Source: Pseudomonas gessardii
GTDB taxonomy: Bacteria; Pseudomonadota; Gammaproteobacteria; Pseudomonadales; Pseudomonadaceae
Length of the DNA stretch: 62,578 nt
Assembly: GCF_001983165.1 (NCBI RefSeq)
Contig: NZ_MNPU01000036.1
Span: forward strand, 1 to 62,578
Direction of reading: 5' to 3'
The notes below the pieces were generated by a model. The model was not told the origin of the DNA. It made no database searches and saw nothing but the letters and a program-made list of their open reading frames with translations. Shown here one piece after another: positions 50,474 to 59,558 of this stretch. Numbering within the stretch: position 1 is the first letter of the stretch; every line of letters starts with the position of its first letter. The position numbers were made by a program, and so were the translations under genes.

Positions 50474-52345
50474 ATGTGGGTAGATAACGAGACAGAAACA
50501 GATTTCCTCAATTTCTCTGGTGTGGCAGATACGGTTGCCGAGATCATCTACTCCGCAAATGGCCGTCCCATTTCCATCGGGGTCTCAGGAGCTTGGGGGG
50601 CAGGCAAGTCGTCGATGATCAAGCTGATCCAGGCTTCGCTCAAAGACCCACCCGAACGCAATGAGAAACCGGCCAAGGATTTTGTCTTCGTCGAATTCAA
50701 CGCCTGGCTCTACCAGGGTTATGACGACGCCAGAGCAGCCCTGATGGATGTGATCGCCTCACAGCTGGAGACGGAGGCTGAGAAGCGCAAGAAAGGGTTG
50801 GACAAAGTTGCTGACCTCGCTGCACGGGTCAACTGGTTGCGCGCAGCGAAGCTCGCAGGTAACACCGCGTTTTCCATCGCTACAGGTCTGCCTGCGCCTG
50901 GCTTGTTGGAAGGAGTAGTCAGTCTCTATGATCGAATCCGCTCTGGAGAGGTCAGCCAGGACACTGTGGATGCACTCCACGATATGGCTGAGGACGCGAA
51001 GGGGGAGGCGGAAAAGCTGTTCCGCAGTGCGCCTGCCAAGAAATCTCCGCCCAAAGAGATCCAGGCGCTCAGGGACAATTTCGAAGCCATCCTAGATGAA
51101 CTGGGTGTGACGTTGGTGGTGCTGATCGATGACCTTGACCGGTGCCTGCCAGAGACGACGATTTCAACCTTGGAAGCCATCCGGCTGTTCTTATTCTTGC
51201 GCAATACCGCGTTCGTGATCGCCGCCGACAACGAGATGATCAAGCATGCGGTACGCAAGCATTTCAGTGGCGTGCCCGATGATTTTCTCGTAACCAGCTA
51301 CTTCGACAAGCTGATCCAGGTTCCTATCCGGGTTCCTCCTCTCGGAACCCAAGAGGTCAGGGCTTACATGATGATGCTGTTCCTGGAGAACAGTACCCTG
51401 CCTAAACCTGTGATCGAGACTATCCGTATCAAAGTCCGGGATCAGCTACGGACAACATGGCAGGGAAGTCGGGTAGACCGGGGATTCATGCAAGGCCTCT
51501 ACGACGATTACCCTGCTGAGTTGATTGGCAAGTTCGATACTGCCGAGCGATTGGCTGCGGTGATGACCTCTGCCTCCGGTATTCAAGGCAATCCGCGACT
51601 CATCAAGCGTTTCCTCAATGCTCTTGCTATCCGGATGAGCATTTCTCGCGCCCAAGGCGTTGGGGTCGACGAAGCGGTGCTCGTCAAACTGATGCTCTTT
51701 GAGCGCAGTGGCAATCCGAAGGCCTACGAAGAGCTGATGAAGGCTGTAGGTGCGGATAAACATGGCAAGCCGACTCTCCTTGGCGACTGGGAAGCGGATA
51801 CCAAAAAAGGCAAATCCTTCAATCTTCAGCAACCCTGGGATCAGCCTTTTGTGAAGGAATGGTTAGCCTTGCCTCCCGCATTGGCGGACAAGGATTTACG
51901 AGGAGCGATCTACGTCAGTCGTGAGCATGCTCCGATCATCACGGATGAAGATCGCCTTTCCTCGGAGGCGACTGAACTGCTGACCGCGCTGCTTGATATG
52001 CCTGAAATGGCCTCGCAACTTAAGGCGCGTCTGGGGGCCATTGCGCCAGTTGAGATCAACGTATTAATGGATCGCTTGCTCGACAAAGCAGGTGCCGAAC
52101 AAGAGTGGGGCGTTCCTGACATTCTCGAAGCTTTGCTCGTGGTGTCACGACTCGATGCGCAGCAGGGGCTTCGGCTGGCGGCATTTCTCAAAGAGCGCCC
52201 GCCTGTGCAGATTCAGGCGGGCATTGTGCCGAAGCTGGCTGATGAGACGTGGAAAAAATCTGTGTATGAGTTCTGGCTCGGTGCTGATGTGAGCGGGCCG
52301 GTGAAGGCTGCGATAAGGAGAATCGATGGGAACGTCACAAAATAG
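50474..52345 (+). CDS. qatA: KAP-family P-loop NTPase QatA
   Basis: QatA is the ATPase of the QatABCD anti-phage system. The 623-aa KAP NTPase has Walker A GAWGAGKSS (about residues 38-46), VFVEFNAWLYQG and Walker B VVLIDDLDRCLPE (about 213-225), followed by FVIAADNEMI. KAP members usually carry membrane helices; a weak hydrophobic stretch (about 130-155, NTAFSIATGLPAPGLLEGVV) is present between the two motifs. The start follows GGGAGGG. It overlaps qatB by 20 bp. The identification rests on the KAP motifs plus the qatB-qatC context. Confidence 0.85.
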   Translation: MWVDNETETDFLNFSGVADTVAEIIYSANGRPISIGVSGAWGAGKSSMIKLIQASLKDPPERNEKPAKDFVFVEFNAWLYQGYDDARAALMDVIASQLETEAEKRKKGLDKVADLAARVNWLRAAKLAGNTAFSIATGLPAPGLLEGVVSLYDRIRSGEVSQDTVDALHDMAEDAKGEAEKLFRSAPAKKSPPKEIQALRDNFEAILDELGVTLVVLIDDLDRCLPETTISTLEAIRLFLFLRNTAFVIAADNEMIKHAVRKHFSGVPDDFLVTSYFDKLIQVPIRVPPLGTQEVRAYMMMLFLENSTLPKPVIETIRIKVRDQLRTTWQGSRVDRGFMQGLYDDYPAELIGKFDTAERLAAVMTSASGIQGNPRLIKRFLNALAIRMSISRAQGVGVDEAVLVKLMLFERSGNPKAYEELMKAVGADKHGKPTLLGDWEADTKKGKSFNLQQPWDQPFVKEWLALPPALADKDLRGAIYVSREHAPIITDEDRLSSEATELLTALLDMPEMASQLKARLGAIAPVEINVLMDRLLDKAGAEQEWGVPDILEALLVVSRLDAQQGLRLAAFLKERPPVQIQAGIVPKLADETWKKSVYEFWLGADVSGPVKAAIRRIDGNVTK

Positions 52346-53246
52346 CGAAGGGCCAGGCAAAGGTGTGCCGCTGGTGCCTTCATGGACACCACCTTTGCCA
52401 CCTTTACCGCCGCCCGTACCGCCTCAGCCACCGGAGCCTCCAGAGCCTCCAGAGCCGCCTGTGGATGACCTCGCCGACGATGGCCCACCGGATCCGGACA
52501 AGGATCTTCCAGAGGACGGGGATCAGGGCGATAACGACCCTAGGGCTTTGCCTGAGGCCCCTGAGCGCCTTGCACCGCCGGGAAGGTTCGGAGGTGCCCG
52601 TCGAGGACTGGGTGACTACGCGAGCAATGGCGATCGAACCAGCTTGCGAAGAAGCCTCGGTGATTACGTCCGACAGGGGTATGGCGGGGCGAAAACTACG
52701 ACAGCACGCTTTGGTGGAACCGCCGCAATCGCGGGCGTGTTCAGCAACACTTTGGAGGCCATTGCGCAGGGCGATCAGTCGGCGCCGGGTGCGCTCGATC
52801 CTGCCCTTTGGAGTGGTCGCTCGGCTTCTGAAGTGATGGATGCTCTGGTTGAAGCGGTACGTCCGGTCGATGGCACGCAGGACGCCGAAGCTGAGCGTGC
52901 CTCCATCAGGGGCTCGCTTTCGGATGTGCTTGTGCGATATCCCGATGCTGACCTCCTCGATCTATCCGCTGAACAGCGGGCATTTGCGATTGAGCGTTTC
53001 ACTGCGATGGATGTGTTTCATCGATATGAGCTCGACTTGGGGAAAACCGTCCAGCAAAAAGCGGACTCCGCAACGATCGCCATGCGTCGACTGAAGGAGA
53101 TCAAGGACTACATCAAAGAGTCCGTTTCTGCTTCGTTCCGCAAGATTGCTGCCACGGGTGCTCGTTTGACGTCAGGCCGGATTTCCGAGGTTGTCCGGGC
53201 AGCCCTCCAGGAAACCTTTGAAGTGTTTGAGGGGTACGTAGAATGA
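52326..53246 (+). CDS. qatB: QatB-like protein with a proline-rich N-terminus
   Basis: The 306-aa protein opens with MGTSQNSEGPGKGVPLVPSW and then a Pro-rich run (about 15-45) and an acidic stretch. The rest has RFGGARRGLGDYASNG, the repeat-like RSLGDYVRQGYGG and a helical C-terminal half. This layout, with the (R)xLGDY repeats, fits the QatB family, whose function is unknown. It overlaps qatA by 20 bp and qatC by 4 bp (ATGA), so the operon is tightly coupled. No catalytic motif is visible. Confidence 0.75.
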   Translation: MGTSQNSEGPGKGVPLVPSWTPPLPPLPPPVPPQPPEPPEPPEPPVDDLADDGPPDPDKDLPEDGDQGDNDPRALPEAPERLAPPGRFGGARRGLGDYASNGDRTSLRRSLGDYVRQGYGGAKTTTARFGGTAAIAGVFSNTLEAIAQGDQSAPGALDPALWSGRSASEVMDALVEAVRPVDGTQDAEAERASIRGSLSDVLVRYPDADLLDLSAEQRAFAIERFTAMDVFHRYELDLGKTVQQKADSATIAMRRLKEIKDYIKESVSASFRKIAATGARLTSGRISEVVRAALQETFEVFEGYVE

Positions 53247-54511
53247 AGTTCGTATGCGGCCCAGCGGGTTTTCGCGTGCCTGGTGATGATGGCGCGATGC
53301 AGGTTGTGATCTACGGAAAAGCTGAGCAGGGGCAGGTTAGCGTTGGCGGATACGCCCGAGAGCTGATTGATAGAGCACACCTGGAGATCAGTCCGCGCGC
53401 TTGGGATTTCCTGAGCATCGCGCTTTCAGTCGTCGCGGCAGACTTCACTGCGATCCGAGCGAAGAGCGCTGATGGGTGGACGCGAGTGATCGAGTTGGCG
53501 ATCTCTGTCCAGGATCCAGTGTTCTGGAATTCGCAGGCACGTGGACTAGAGAACGCATTGCGTTTCCTCACTACAGACAAGTGGACGCTGTCATTTCACC
53601 CAGGTGGATTCGGGCCGCCTGCACAGTTGCAGGCTCTTCATCCGACCGAGGATTCGGTGGTGCTGCTTTCAGGGGGGCTCGATAGCCTGATAGGTGCCAT
53701 TGATTTAGTTGCACAAGGCGTGAGGCCCTACGCCGTCAGCCAGATTGTTCGGGGGGATGGGGAAAAACAGGATCACTTTGCCCAGAGCCTCGGGCTATCC
53801 AGGATCGGACTTAACCACGTCACCCGGTCTCCCGATGCACAAAAGCCTTCCCAGAGGGCCCGCTCGATCATCTTCCTCGCGTTCGGACTGGCAGTAGCCA
53901 CTTCGCTTGATCGTTACCACCGTGGCGAAACGGTGCCGCTGTATATCTGCGAGAACGGTTTCATCGCGATCAATCCGCCGTTGACGTCCTGTCGGTTGGG
54001 TAGCTTGAGCACTCGTACTGCGCATCCTGATTATCTCGGGCGGCTGCAAGAGATTTTCAACGCTGCCGGCATCAATGTACGCATCCACAACCCCTATGCT
54101 CTGAAGACGAAGGGAGAGATGTTGGCCGAGTGTCGTAACCAGGATCTGCTGAAGCTGCATGCCATTGCATCAACCAGTTGCGGACGATTCCAGCGTTTTG
54201 GGTACAAACACTGTGGTCGATGCGTCCCATGCCAAGTGAGACGGGCTTCGTTCAAGCGGTGGGCGGCGGTGAAAGATGACACGCCATATGTGCATGAAAA
54301 TTTGGGCCTCAGGGACAAGCAACACGCCTGGTTTGATGATGTGCGCTCGGTTGGAATAGCCTTGGCCAATGTGGCAGAGAATGGTTTCGAGGAATGGTTG
54401 GGCCATAGTCTGTTCTCCCCGTTTATTCAGGATCGCGCCGGTTACAGGGCAATGCTTGCCCGAGGTTTGGACGAGCTTGGGCAGCTTCACCACAGCTATC
54501 AGCTGACTTAG
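53243..54511 (+). CDS. qatC: QueC-like protein QatC
   Basis: QatC belongs to the QueC-like ATP-pyrophosphatase group used in several defence systems. The 422-aa protein has the PP-loop SGGLDSLIGAID (about 143-154). The C-terminal part has the QueC zinc site as Cys residues in SCGRFQRFGYKHCGRCVPCQ (about 312-330). Metabolic QueC is ~225 aa; the extra N-terminal 130 residues are typical of the defence form. Its stop is 60 bp before the island hrpB. The reaction and target are not known from sequence; a deazaguanine or related nitrile chemistry is the usual inference. Confidence 0.85.
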   Translation: MKFVCGPAGFRVPGDDGAMQVVIYGKAEQGQVSVGGYARELIDRAHLEISPRAWDFLSIALSVVAADFTAIRAKSADGWTRVIELAISVQDPVFWNSQARGLENALRFLTTDKWTLSFHPGGFGPPAQLQALHPTEDSVVLLSGGLDSLIGAIDLVAQGVRPYAVSQIVRGDGEKQDHFAQSLGLSRIGLNHVTRSPDAQKPSQRARSIIFLAFGLAVATSLDRYHRGETVPLYICENGFIAINPPLTSCRLGSLSTRTAHPDYLGRLQEIFNAAGINVRIHNPYALKTKGEMLAECRNQDLLKLHAIASTSCGRFQRFGYKHCGRCVPCQVRRASFKRWAAVKDDTPYVHENLGLRDKQHAWFDDVRSVGIALANVAENGFEEWLGHSLFSPFIQDRAGYRAMLARGLDELGQLHHSYQLT

Positions 54512-54541
54512 TCGGCCTGCGATCCTGCAACTGAGTGAGCG

Positions 54542-54571
54542 TATACTGCCGCTCATGTTGCAGGAGTACAC
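54542..54571 (+). promoter_or_regulatory. Promoter-like box and ribosome site of the island hrpB
   Basis: TATACTGCCGCTC at 54542 mirrors TATACTCGCCGCTC at 44567 in front of the native hrpB, with the start codon 24-25 bp downstream in both. A GCAGGAG ribosome site follows. The shared upstream sequence shows that the island gene carries its own natural promoter; a clear -35 box is not seen. Confidence 0.5.
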
Positions 54572-57094
54572 ATGAGTTCGTTGCCAATCAATTCCGCTTT
54601 GCCGGCCCTTCTGAAAGCTCTGAGCGAGCGTGATGAAGTGGTGCTCCAGGCACCACCCGGCGCGGGTAAAACCACCCGCGTACCGCTTGCCTTGTTAGAT
54701 GAGCCTTGGCTTCAGGGTCAAACCATCATCATGCTTGAGCCTCGCCGGCTTGCTGCGCGAGCTGCAGCCGAGCGTATGGCGAACGAGCTGGGTGAGAAAG
54801 TAGGTGAGACGGTTGGGTATCGGATTCGCCTAGAGAGTAGGGTGGGCCCGCGCACCAAGATCGAGGTCGTCACGGAGGGGATCCTTGCTCGCCGGCTACA
54901 AGATGATCCTGCCTTGGATGGTGTGGGTATAGTCATCTTCGATGAGTACCACCTGCGTAACCTCGACTCAGACCTTGCACTGGCTCTGTGCCTGAGTGGC
55001 CGCGAATTGCTGCGCGATGAGTCTCCGCTGAAACTGCTCCTGATGTCCGCCACCCTGGAAGGCGCTCGCCTTTCAAAGGTGCTGAATGATGCGCCTGTGG
55101 TCACCAGCGAAGGGCGGATGTATCCGGTCTCGACGGTTTGGGGTAGCCCCTATCAGCCGGGCGAGCGAATCGATGCGCGAGTCACGGACACCTGCTTGGC
55201 CGCCATCAACGAACAGTCCGGAAGCGTTCTGGTTTTTCTTCCTGGGCAAGCAGAAATTCGGCGGGTGGCAGAGACCCTCAAAGAGCAGTTGAGCAGCCGT
55301 GGCGAGGTGATCGTATGCCCTCTGTACGGTGACCTCGATCTGAACGCGCAGCGAGCTGCCATAGACCCCGCACCGAAGGGCTCTCGAAAGATTGTACTGG
55401 CCACCAACATCGCTGAGACCAGCTTGACCATCGAAGGCGTCAGGGTGGTTGTGGACAGTGGTCTTGAGCGAGTGCCGAAGTTTGATCCTCGCAGCGGGAT
55501 GACCCGACTCGACACGCAGCGTATTTCGAAGGCCAGCGCTACTCAGCGAGCGGGGAGGGCGGGGCGTTTGGAGCCAGGTGTTTGCTATCGCCTCTGGTCG
55601 GAGTCGCAGCACGAGCAAATGGCGGGCTACAGCACCCCTGAGATCCTGCAGGCAGATCTCGCAGCCCTAGCACTCCAGCTGGCCCGGTGGGGAATGAAGC
55701 CGGAAGATATGACTTGGTTAGATCAACCGCCATCCGCCCCTTTTGGGCAAGCCAGAGATCTGCTGAAGCGCCTGGGCGCACTCGACGATGCTGGTCAGAT
55801 CACACCGCATGGTTCGGCCATGAGTGAGCTCTCAGCGCATCCACGGATCGCTCACATGCTCATCAAAGGCAACGCGATGGGGCTGGATGACCTTGCGTGC
55901 AATATCGCAGCGCTGCTTGGTGAGAAGGACATCCTGCGTGGAGCAGGTGCCGACCTTCACACCAGGCTGAGTGCTTTGTCTGGCGAGCAGCACTTACGTC
56001 GAGGTGGTGGCTCATTCCAGAGAGTGAAGCAGTCTGCTCGGCAGTACCGATCCCATCTGCGTGGGAAGGCCTCCATCCCGGTTTGCGAGCTCGATCACCC
56101 GCGATGGGTGGGATGCCTACTGGCGTTCGCGTACCCTGATCGAATTGGCCGCCAGAGGCGTGCAAGTGCATCCGAGTACCGTCTCTCCAACGGGCGGGCT
56201 GCCGTGTTCTCAGAGCCTGATGCTCTCACCAAGCACGAGTGGCTGGTAGTGGCCGATCTGGGTAGCCGGCAAGGGCAGCGTGAGGAGCGGATCTACCTGG
56301 CAAGTGACCTTGATCCGGCCCTGTTCGATGACGAGCTGGCTTACCGTGTGAGTTCTGTCGATCAGGTCGACTGGGACGAAAGGGAGGGGGTACTCAAGGC
56401 TGAGCGGCAGTTGAAGGTGGGTCAGTTGGTGCTGTCCACAACACCCCTGCTAAATCTTGATGAGCAAACCCGTTCGCTTGCCTTGGTCAACCTAGTGAGA
56501 CGGAAAGGCATCGAGCTCCTGCCTTGGAACCCTGAGCTGCGGCAGTGGCAAGCGCGGGTCGATCTGCTGCGTCAGCTCGATCTTCAGAATGGGCAGACAG
56601 AAACCAAGTGGCCTGATCTCAGCGATAACAACCTCCTGGACACGCTGGAGGAGTGGCTCACGCCGTATCTGAGAAAAATCACGAGGCTCAGCCACTTCAG
56701 CCAGCTGGATCTGTCTTCGATAGTTAGAAACCTCCTGCCTTGGCCGCTCCCACAGGATTTAGAGGTTCAAGCGCCGCAGACGATTCAAGTACCTTCTGGT
56801 TCGAACATCCGCATTGATTATTCAGAGTACCCGCCAATCCTTGCTGTGCGACTACAGGAGTTGTTCGGGCTGACCGAAACGCCTCGGATTGCTCGGGGGA
56901 AACAGGCCCTGACACTGCATTTGTTGTCGCCGGCTCGGAGGCCTGTACAGGTCACCCAAGATCTTGCCAACTTCTGGCGGAGTACCTATGTGGAAGTCAA
57001 GAAAGACCTCAAAGGTAGATATCCAAAGCACTTTTGGCCCGACAATCCTTTAATCGCAGAAGCGACAGCTAAAGCCAAGCCCCGAAGGTCATGA
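54572..57094 (+). CDS. hrpB: ATP-dependent helicase HrpB, complete island copy
   Basis: HrpB is a DEAH-like RNA helicase of uncertain physiological role. The 840-aa copy is full-length. Walker A PPGAGKTTR (29-36), DEYH box at 124-127, SAT in LLLMSATLEG, and the C-terminal helicase motif QRAGRAGRLEPG are intact. An HA2/HrpB C-terminal domain follows (LLSPARRPVQVTQDLANFW near the end). Codon use is less GC-biased throughout than the native fragment at 44596. It probably restores the helicase activity lost by island insertion. It follows qatC by 60 bp with its own promoter-like sequence, so a Qat role is unproven. Confidence 0.95.
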   Translation: MSSLPINSALPALLKALSERDEVVLQAPPGAGKTTRVPLALLDEPWLQGQTIIMLEPRRLAARAAAERMANELGEKVGETVGYRIRLESRVGPRTKIEVVTEGILARRLQDDPALDGVGIVIFDEYHLRNLDSDLALALCLSGRELLRDESPLKLLLMSATLEGARLSKVLNDAPVVTSEGRMYPVSTVWGSPYQPGERIDARVTDTCLAAINEQSGSVLVFLPGQAEIRRVAETLKEQLSSRGEVIVCPLYGDLDLNAQRAAIDPAPKGSRKIVLATNIAETSLTIEGVRVVVDSGLERVPKFDPRSGMTRLDTQRISKASATQRAGRAGRLEPGVCYRLWSESQHEQMAGYSTPEILQADLAALALQLARWGMKPEDMTWLDQPPSAPFGQARDLLKRLGALDDAGQITPHGSAMSELSAHPRIAHMLIKGNAMGLDDLACNIAALLGEKDILRGAGADLHTRLSALSGEQHLRRGGGSFQRVKQSARQYRSHLRGKASIPVCELDHPRWVGCLLAFAYPDRIGRQRRASASEYRLSNGRAAVFSEPDALTKHEWLVVADLGSRQGQREERIYLASDLDPALFDDELAYRVSSVDQVDWDEREGVLKAERQLKVGQLVLSTTPLLNLDEQTRSLALVNLVRRKGIELLPWNPELRQWQARVDLLRQLDLQNGQTETKWPDLSDNNLLDTLEEWLTPYLRKITRLSHFSQLDLSSIVRNLLPWPLPQDLEVQAPQTIQVPSGSNIRIDYSEYPPILAVRLQELFGLTETPRIARGKQALTLHLLSPARRPVQVTQDLANFWRSTYVEVKKDLKGRYPKHFWPDNPLIAEATAKAKPRRS

Positions 57095-57288
57095 GTGTCC
57101 AAGTAATCCCCAGCCTTATTGGCGGCTGACCGCTTCGCTGCCGATCCAGTAGCAGATGCGGCGAAAAGGTTGAACTAGGCGCGTCAATGCTATATATGCA
57201 GCTCCGATGAGGGCACTTGGGTCACCCCGGCTGACGCTAGGTCATGTCGTGTTTCCTCCCCACCGATTACAGCTATGGGAAGCACGCG

Positions 57289-58278
57289 ATGTTTGAGATA
57301 GGAAGCCTGCCAGATTGGGACAATATTGCTGGTATTACGAGCGGCGTGCTCGCGCTAGGCGGAGCTCTGCTGGGAGTGAAGAAATTCGTCAAGAGGGCTG
57401 GGGCCAAAGCCGGTAGTGAGGCGACGGGAGCACGTGAAGAGGCTGCGTCTCACTCGACTTCTGGCAATCAAAGCCCGGTAGTGGCGAATAACACGGGCAA
57501 CGTCAACGTCAGCTACAACACCACCTACCATAATCACCCGCCAGTAGAGTCGACGCCGCCTAAGTCTGAGCCAGAGTGTGACATTCCGGGGCGTTGGAAT
57601 CGCCAGCGGGCGATTGAGCTGTGCATGCAGCATCTGAACGCGGCGGATTGGAATGGCTACGATCCTGACCTGGAATTGCCGCTGGAGCACAACGTCATTG
57701 ATCAGTATTCCTTGCCTTACAGCAATCGTGGGGAAGGGATGGTCGTTTTGTTTTACACGAAGACGGAAGGGCATGACTACCACGCATGTGCCCCGCACGT
57801 GAGCATTTTCGAATTCGAGAAAGTTGCAAAAGGGTGGAACCTGATTACAGAAGACATCGCCGTCTTCCGGGGAGGCGTTTGGGGTGGGCCGCCTCAGGCT
57901 AGCGTTCAGCTCATCTCGGGTGAGCGGTACGCCGTGATTTTCCGAGATGGGGACATGCACCAAGGTTGGTGTGTTGAAGCATCAACTATTCTTGCGAAGC
58001 TGGGCGACACCTTCACTCGCCTGCTCTTCATGATAACGGCACAAAGCGATGCGGACGGTAACGGGTGGTCGAGCGAGCTCACCTTCAAAGACAATGGCGA
58101 GGCGTTGCGCGATCTTGAAGTCCGGCGCAAGCCCGATGAGGGCTCCACGAACTTTGTATTCCTCGATGGGCGGGAAGAGTTGAAGCATATGGTGGCCGAC
58201 TACGACGATAACATCCGTCCATACGACCTTTTCAAGTTTAACGGCATCTCCTACACATACTCCCCGGCCATCAATTAA
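57289..58278 (+). CDS. Unknown protein with an N-terminal membrane segment
   Basis: The 329-aa protein starts at 57289 after GGGAAG. An N-terminal hydrophobic stretch (ITSGVLALGGALLGV, about 13-27) is followed by basic residues (KKFVKRAGAK). A low-complexity Asn/Ser/Thr/Val linker comes next (VVANNTGNVNVSYNTTYHN), then a soluble domain from about 100 with GRWNRQRAIELCMQHLNAADW and a beta-rich C-terminus. The Asn-rich linker resembles those of phage and island effector proteins. Nothing identifies an enzyme. Single-membrane anchoring fits a sensor or effector. Confidence 0.55.
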   Translation: MFEIGSLPDWDNIAGITSGVLALGGALLGVKKFVKRAGAKAGSEATGAREEAASHSTSGNQSPVVANNTGNVNVSYNTTYHNHPPVESTPPKSEPECDIPGRWNRQRAIELCMQHLNAADWNGYDPDLELPLEHNVIDQYSLPYSNRGEGMVVLFYTKTEGHDYHACAPHVSIFEFEKVAKGWNLITEDIAVFRGGVWGGPPQASVQLISGERYAVIFRDGDMHQGWCVEASTILAKLGDTFTRLLFMITAQSDADGNGWSSELTFKDNGEALRDLEVRRKPDEGSTNFVFLDGREELKHMVADYDDNIRPYDLFKFNGISYTYSPAIN

Positions 58279-58905
58279 AGGCCACGTTCTTCTCCGGAAG
58301 GCGAGCGAGAGTGCCGGGCTTGTCGGCGACATCCTAGACAAAACGGGCTGTCGCCGCCCAGGCTGCATCGAAACTCTCCAGCGCACACTAGCGCACCCCC
58401 AAACCACGCGATTGCTTCCCCATGTCTACGGCAAAGGCCTGGCGTTGGTCTTCCGACGGCACGATGGCAACCATTGCGGCGCAACGCCCGGCCAGCCTGG
58501 CCCTGTTCTTCCTGAACCAGATACCGCGTGTTCTGAAGTCCTCGGCTGTTTCGTTCAGCGTGTCCTGGTGGTAGGTCACAATGAAAATTTTGCCGCTGAC
58601 GAGCAGCCCATCCATTTCCATAAAGGTCAAGTCGATCAGTGCGCCGACGCCCTTGATGCGCAGGGTGGTGGTGAGCGGGGATGGGCTCTTCGGCCTCAGG
58701 CCTCTCCTCCCGGCACAGTGGGTCAAAGTGTCCCTGCCGTCCAAAACACATCACCAGGTTGGGCGCGCCTTCACCATCCGGGCCTTAGATGCTGACAAGC
58801 ACGAGCTGACTTTCAATATCGCCTTGAGCTCTATTGGAGGCTGAGGCATTGGCTATGTAGGGTTGTGCGGCATCGAATGGGCATGGGTACCCCACAACTC
58901 CCTTT
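58279..58905. other. Stretch with only the decayed gene
   Basis: Apart from the minus-strand fragment at 58334-58744, this 627 bp stretch between the TM-anchored unknown gene and the two-HTH regulator has no credible gene. Plus-strand frames at 58412-58795 and 58581-58844 overlap the fragment and have no family features. No repeat or strong hairpin was seen. Confidence 0.4.
58334..58744 (-). pseudogene. Decayed small gene, STAS-like fragment
   Basis: Read on the minus strand, one frame has protein-like sequence: LTTTLRIKGVGALIDLTFMEMDG ... KIFIVTYHQDTLNETAEDFRTRG ... AMVAIVPSEDQRQAFAVDMGKQS. It then has a TAG at 58388-58390 after GLGVR, followed in frame by CALESFDAAWAATARFV and a second TAG at 58334. 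The tail resembles the end of STAS/SpoIIAA-like proteins, so the first stop looks like a nonsense mutation. The open frame starts at 58744; the earliest codons look random and the true start may be lost. Confidence 0.35.
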
Positions 58906-59382
58906 CTAGCCAGGCAGTTCTTTGAGCCAGTAACGCCTGACAGTCGCTTCAGGCAAACCCAGCGCTCGACTCACCTCCGCCTTCGACATGCCACTGGCCT
59001 TGAGCTCTAGCACAGCTCGGATTCGGTCTGGACTGCTGGGTTTGCCTCGCGTGCGCTTTACCAGCCCTTCACCAGCGTCCCAGTGCCTCTTCAGGCCCTG
59101 CAAGCCTCCCTCGGCTATGAAGCCCTCCAAATCCTTCGAAGCCTTCGCCATGACATCGATAGGTGATGACCCATCCTGGAGGGCCTGACACAGTGCGACC
59201 AGAGCCACGAGGTCGAAATCTAGGCTCAGCGCGATCTTGCTCAGCTTGACCAAAGAGACCTGCGTTTTCCCCTGCTCCAATCGCGACAGATTGGCTTGGG
59301 AGCTGATCTCGGCAAGCTCCTCCTGAGCCGATCCTCTCAGGTCGCGCAGAGCTCGGACTATTGCTGCTATCTCGTTCTGCAT
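58906..59382 (-). CDS. Two-HTH transcriptional regulator (Xre-type N-terminus)
   Basis: The 158-aa protein has an N-terminal Xre-like HTH (AALRDL-type start, ANLSRLEQGKTQVSLVKLSKIA, about 8-60) and a linker. A second, resolvase-type HTH follows near the C-terminus (RIRAVLELKASGMSKAEVSRALGLPEATVRRYW, about 120-155). Two DNA-binding modules in so short a protein suggest a repressor or copy/excision control protein. A perfect palindrome TGAGCGCTCA lies 3 bp upstream of the start (59385-59394) and a further GGCGCTCA occurs at 59453, so autoregulation is plausible. It is divergent from the metallophosphoesterase. Confidence 0.75.
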   Translation of the reverse strand: MQNEIAAIVRALRDLRGSAQEELAEISSQANLSRLEQGKTQVSLVKLSKIALSLDFDLVALVALCQALQDGSSPIDVMAKASKDLEGFIAEGGLQGLKRHWDAGEGLVKRTRGKPSSPDRIRAVLELKASGMSKAEVSRALGLPEATVRRYWLKELPG

Positions 59383-59558
59383 GCTGAGCGCTCAAAACGA
59401 AGAATAGGGCCACAGCGCCATGCGTCGATAAATATCGAAAGCTGGCAATAATGGCGCTCATCGTTTATCGTGGGCCTACAGATGACAGCCTCGCCGCGTC
59501 CGGGCGACCGGCCAGGGAGTGATCAATTTATTAGAAAGTCGACGTCAGCAGGCTAGGG

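Noticed and set aside
54572..57094. The downstream hrpB as a chimera with a native 3' part
   Set aside because: Codon use stays foreign through the whole gene, with no shift to the GC-rich host pattern at or after the breakpoint homologue.
58412..58795. Plus-strand frame across the decayed gene
   Set aside because: The minus-strand frame has protein-like composition and a plausible C-terminal tail; the plus frame does not.
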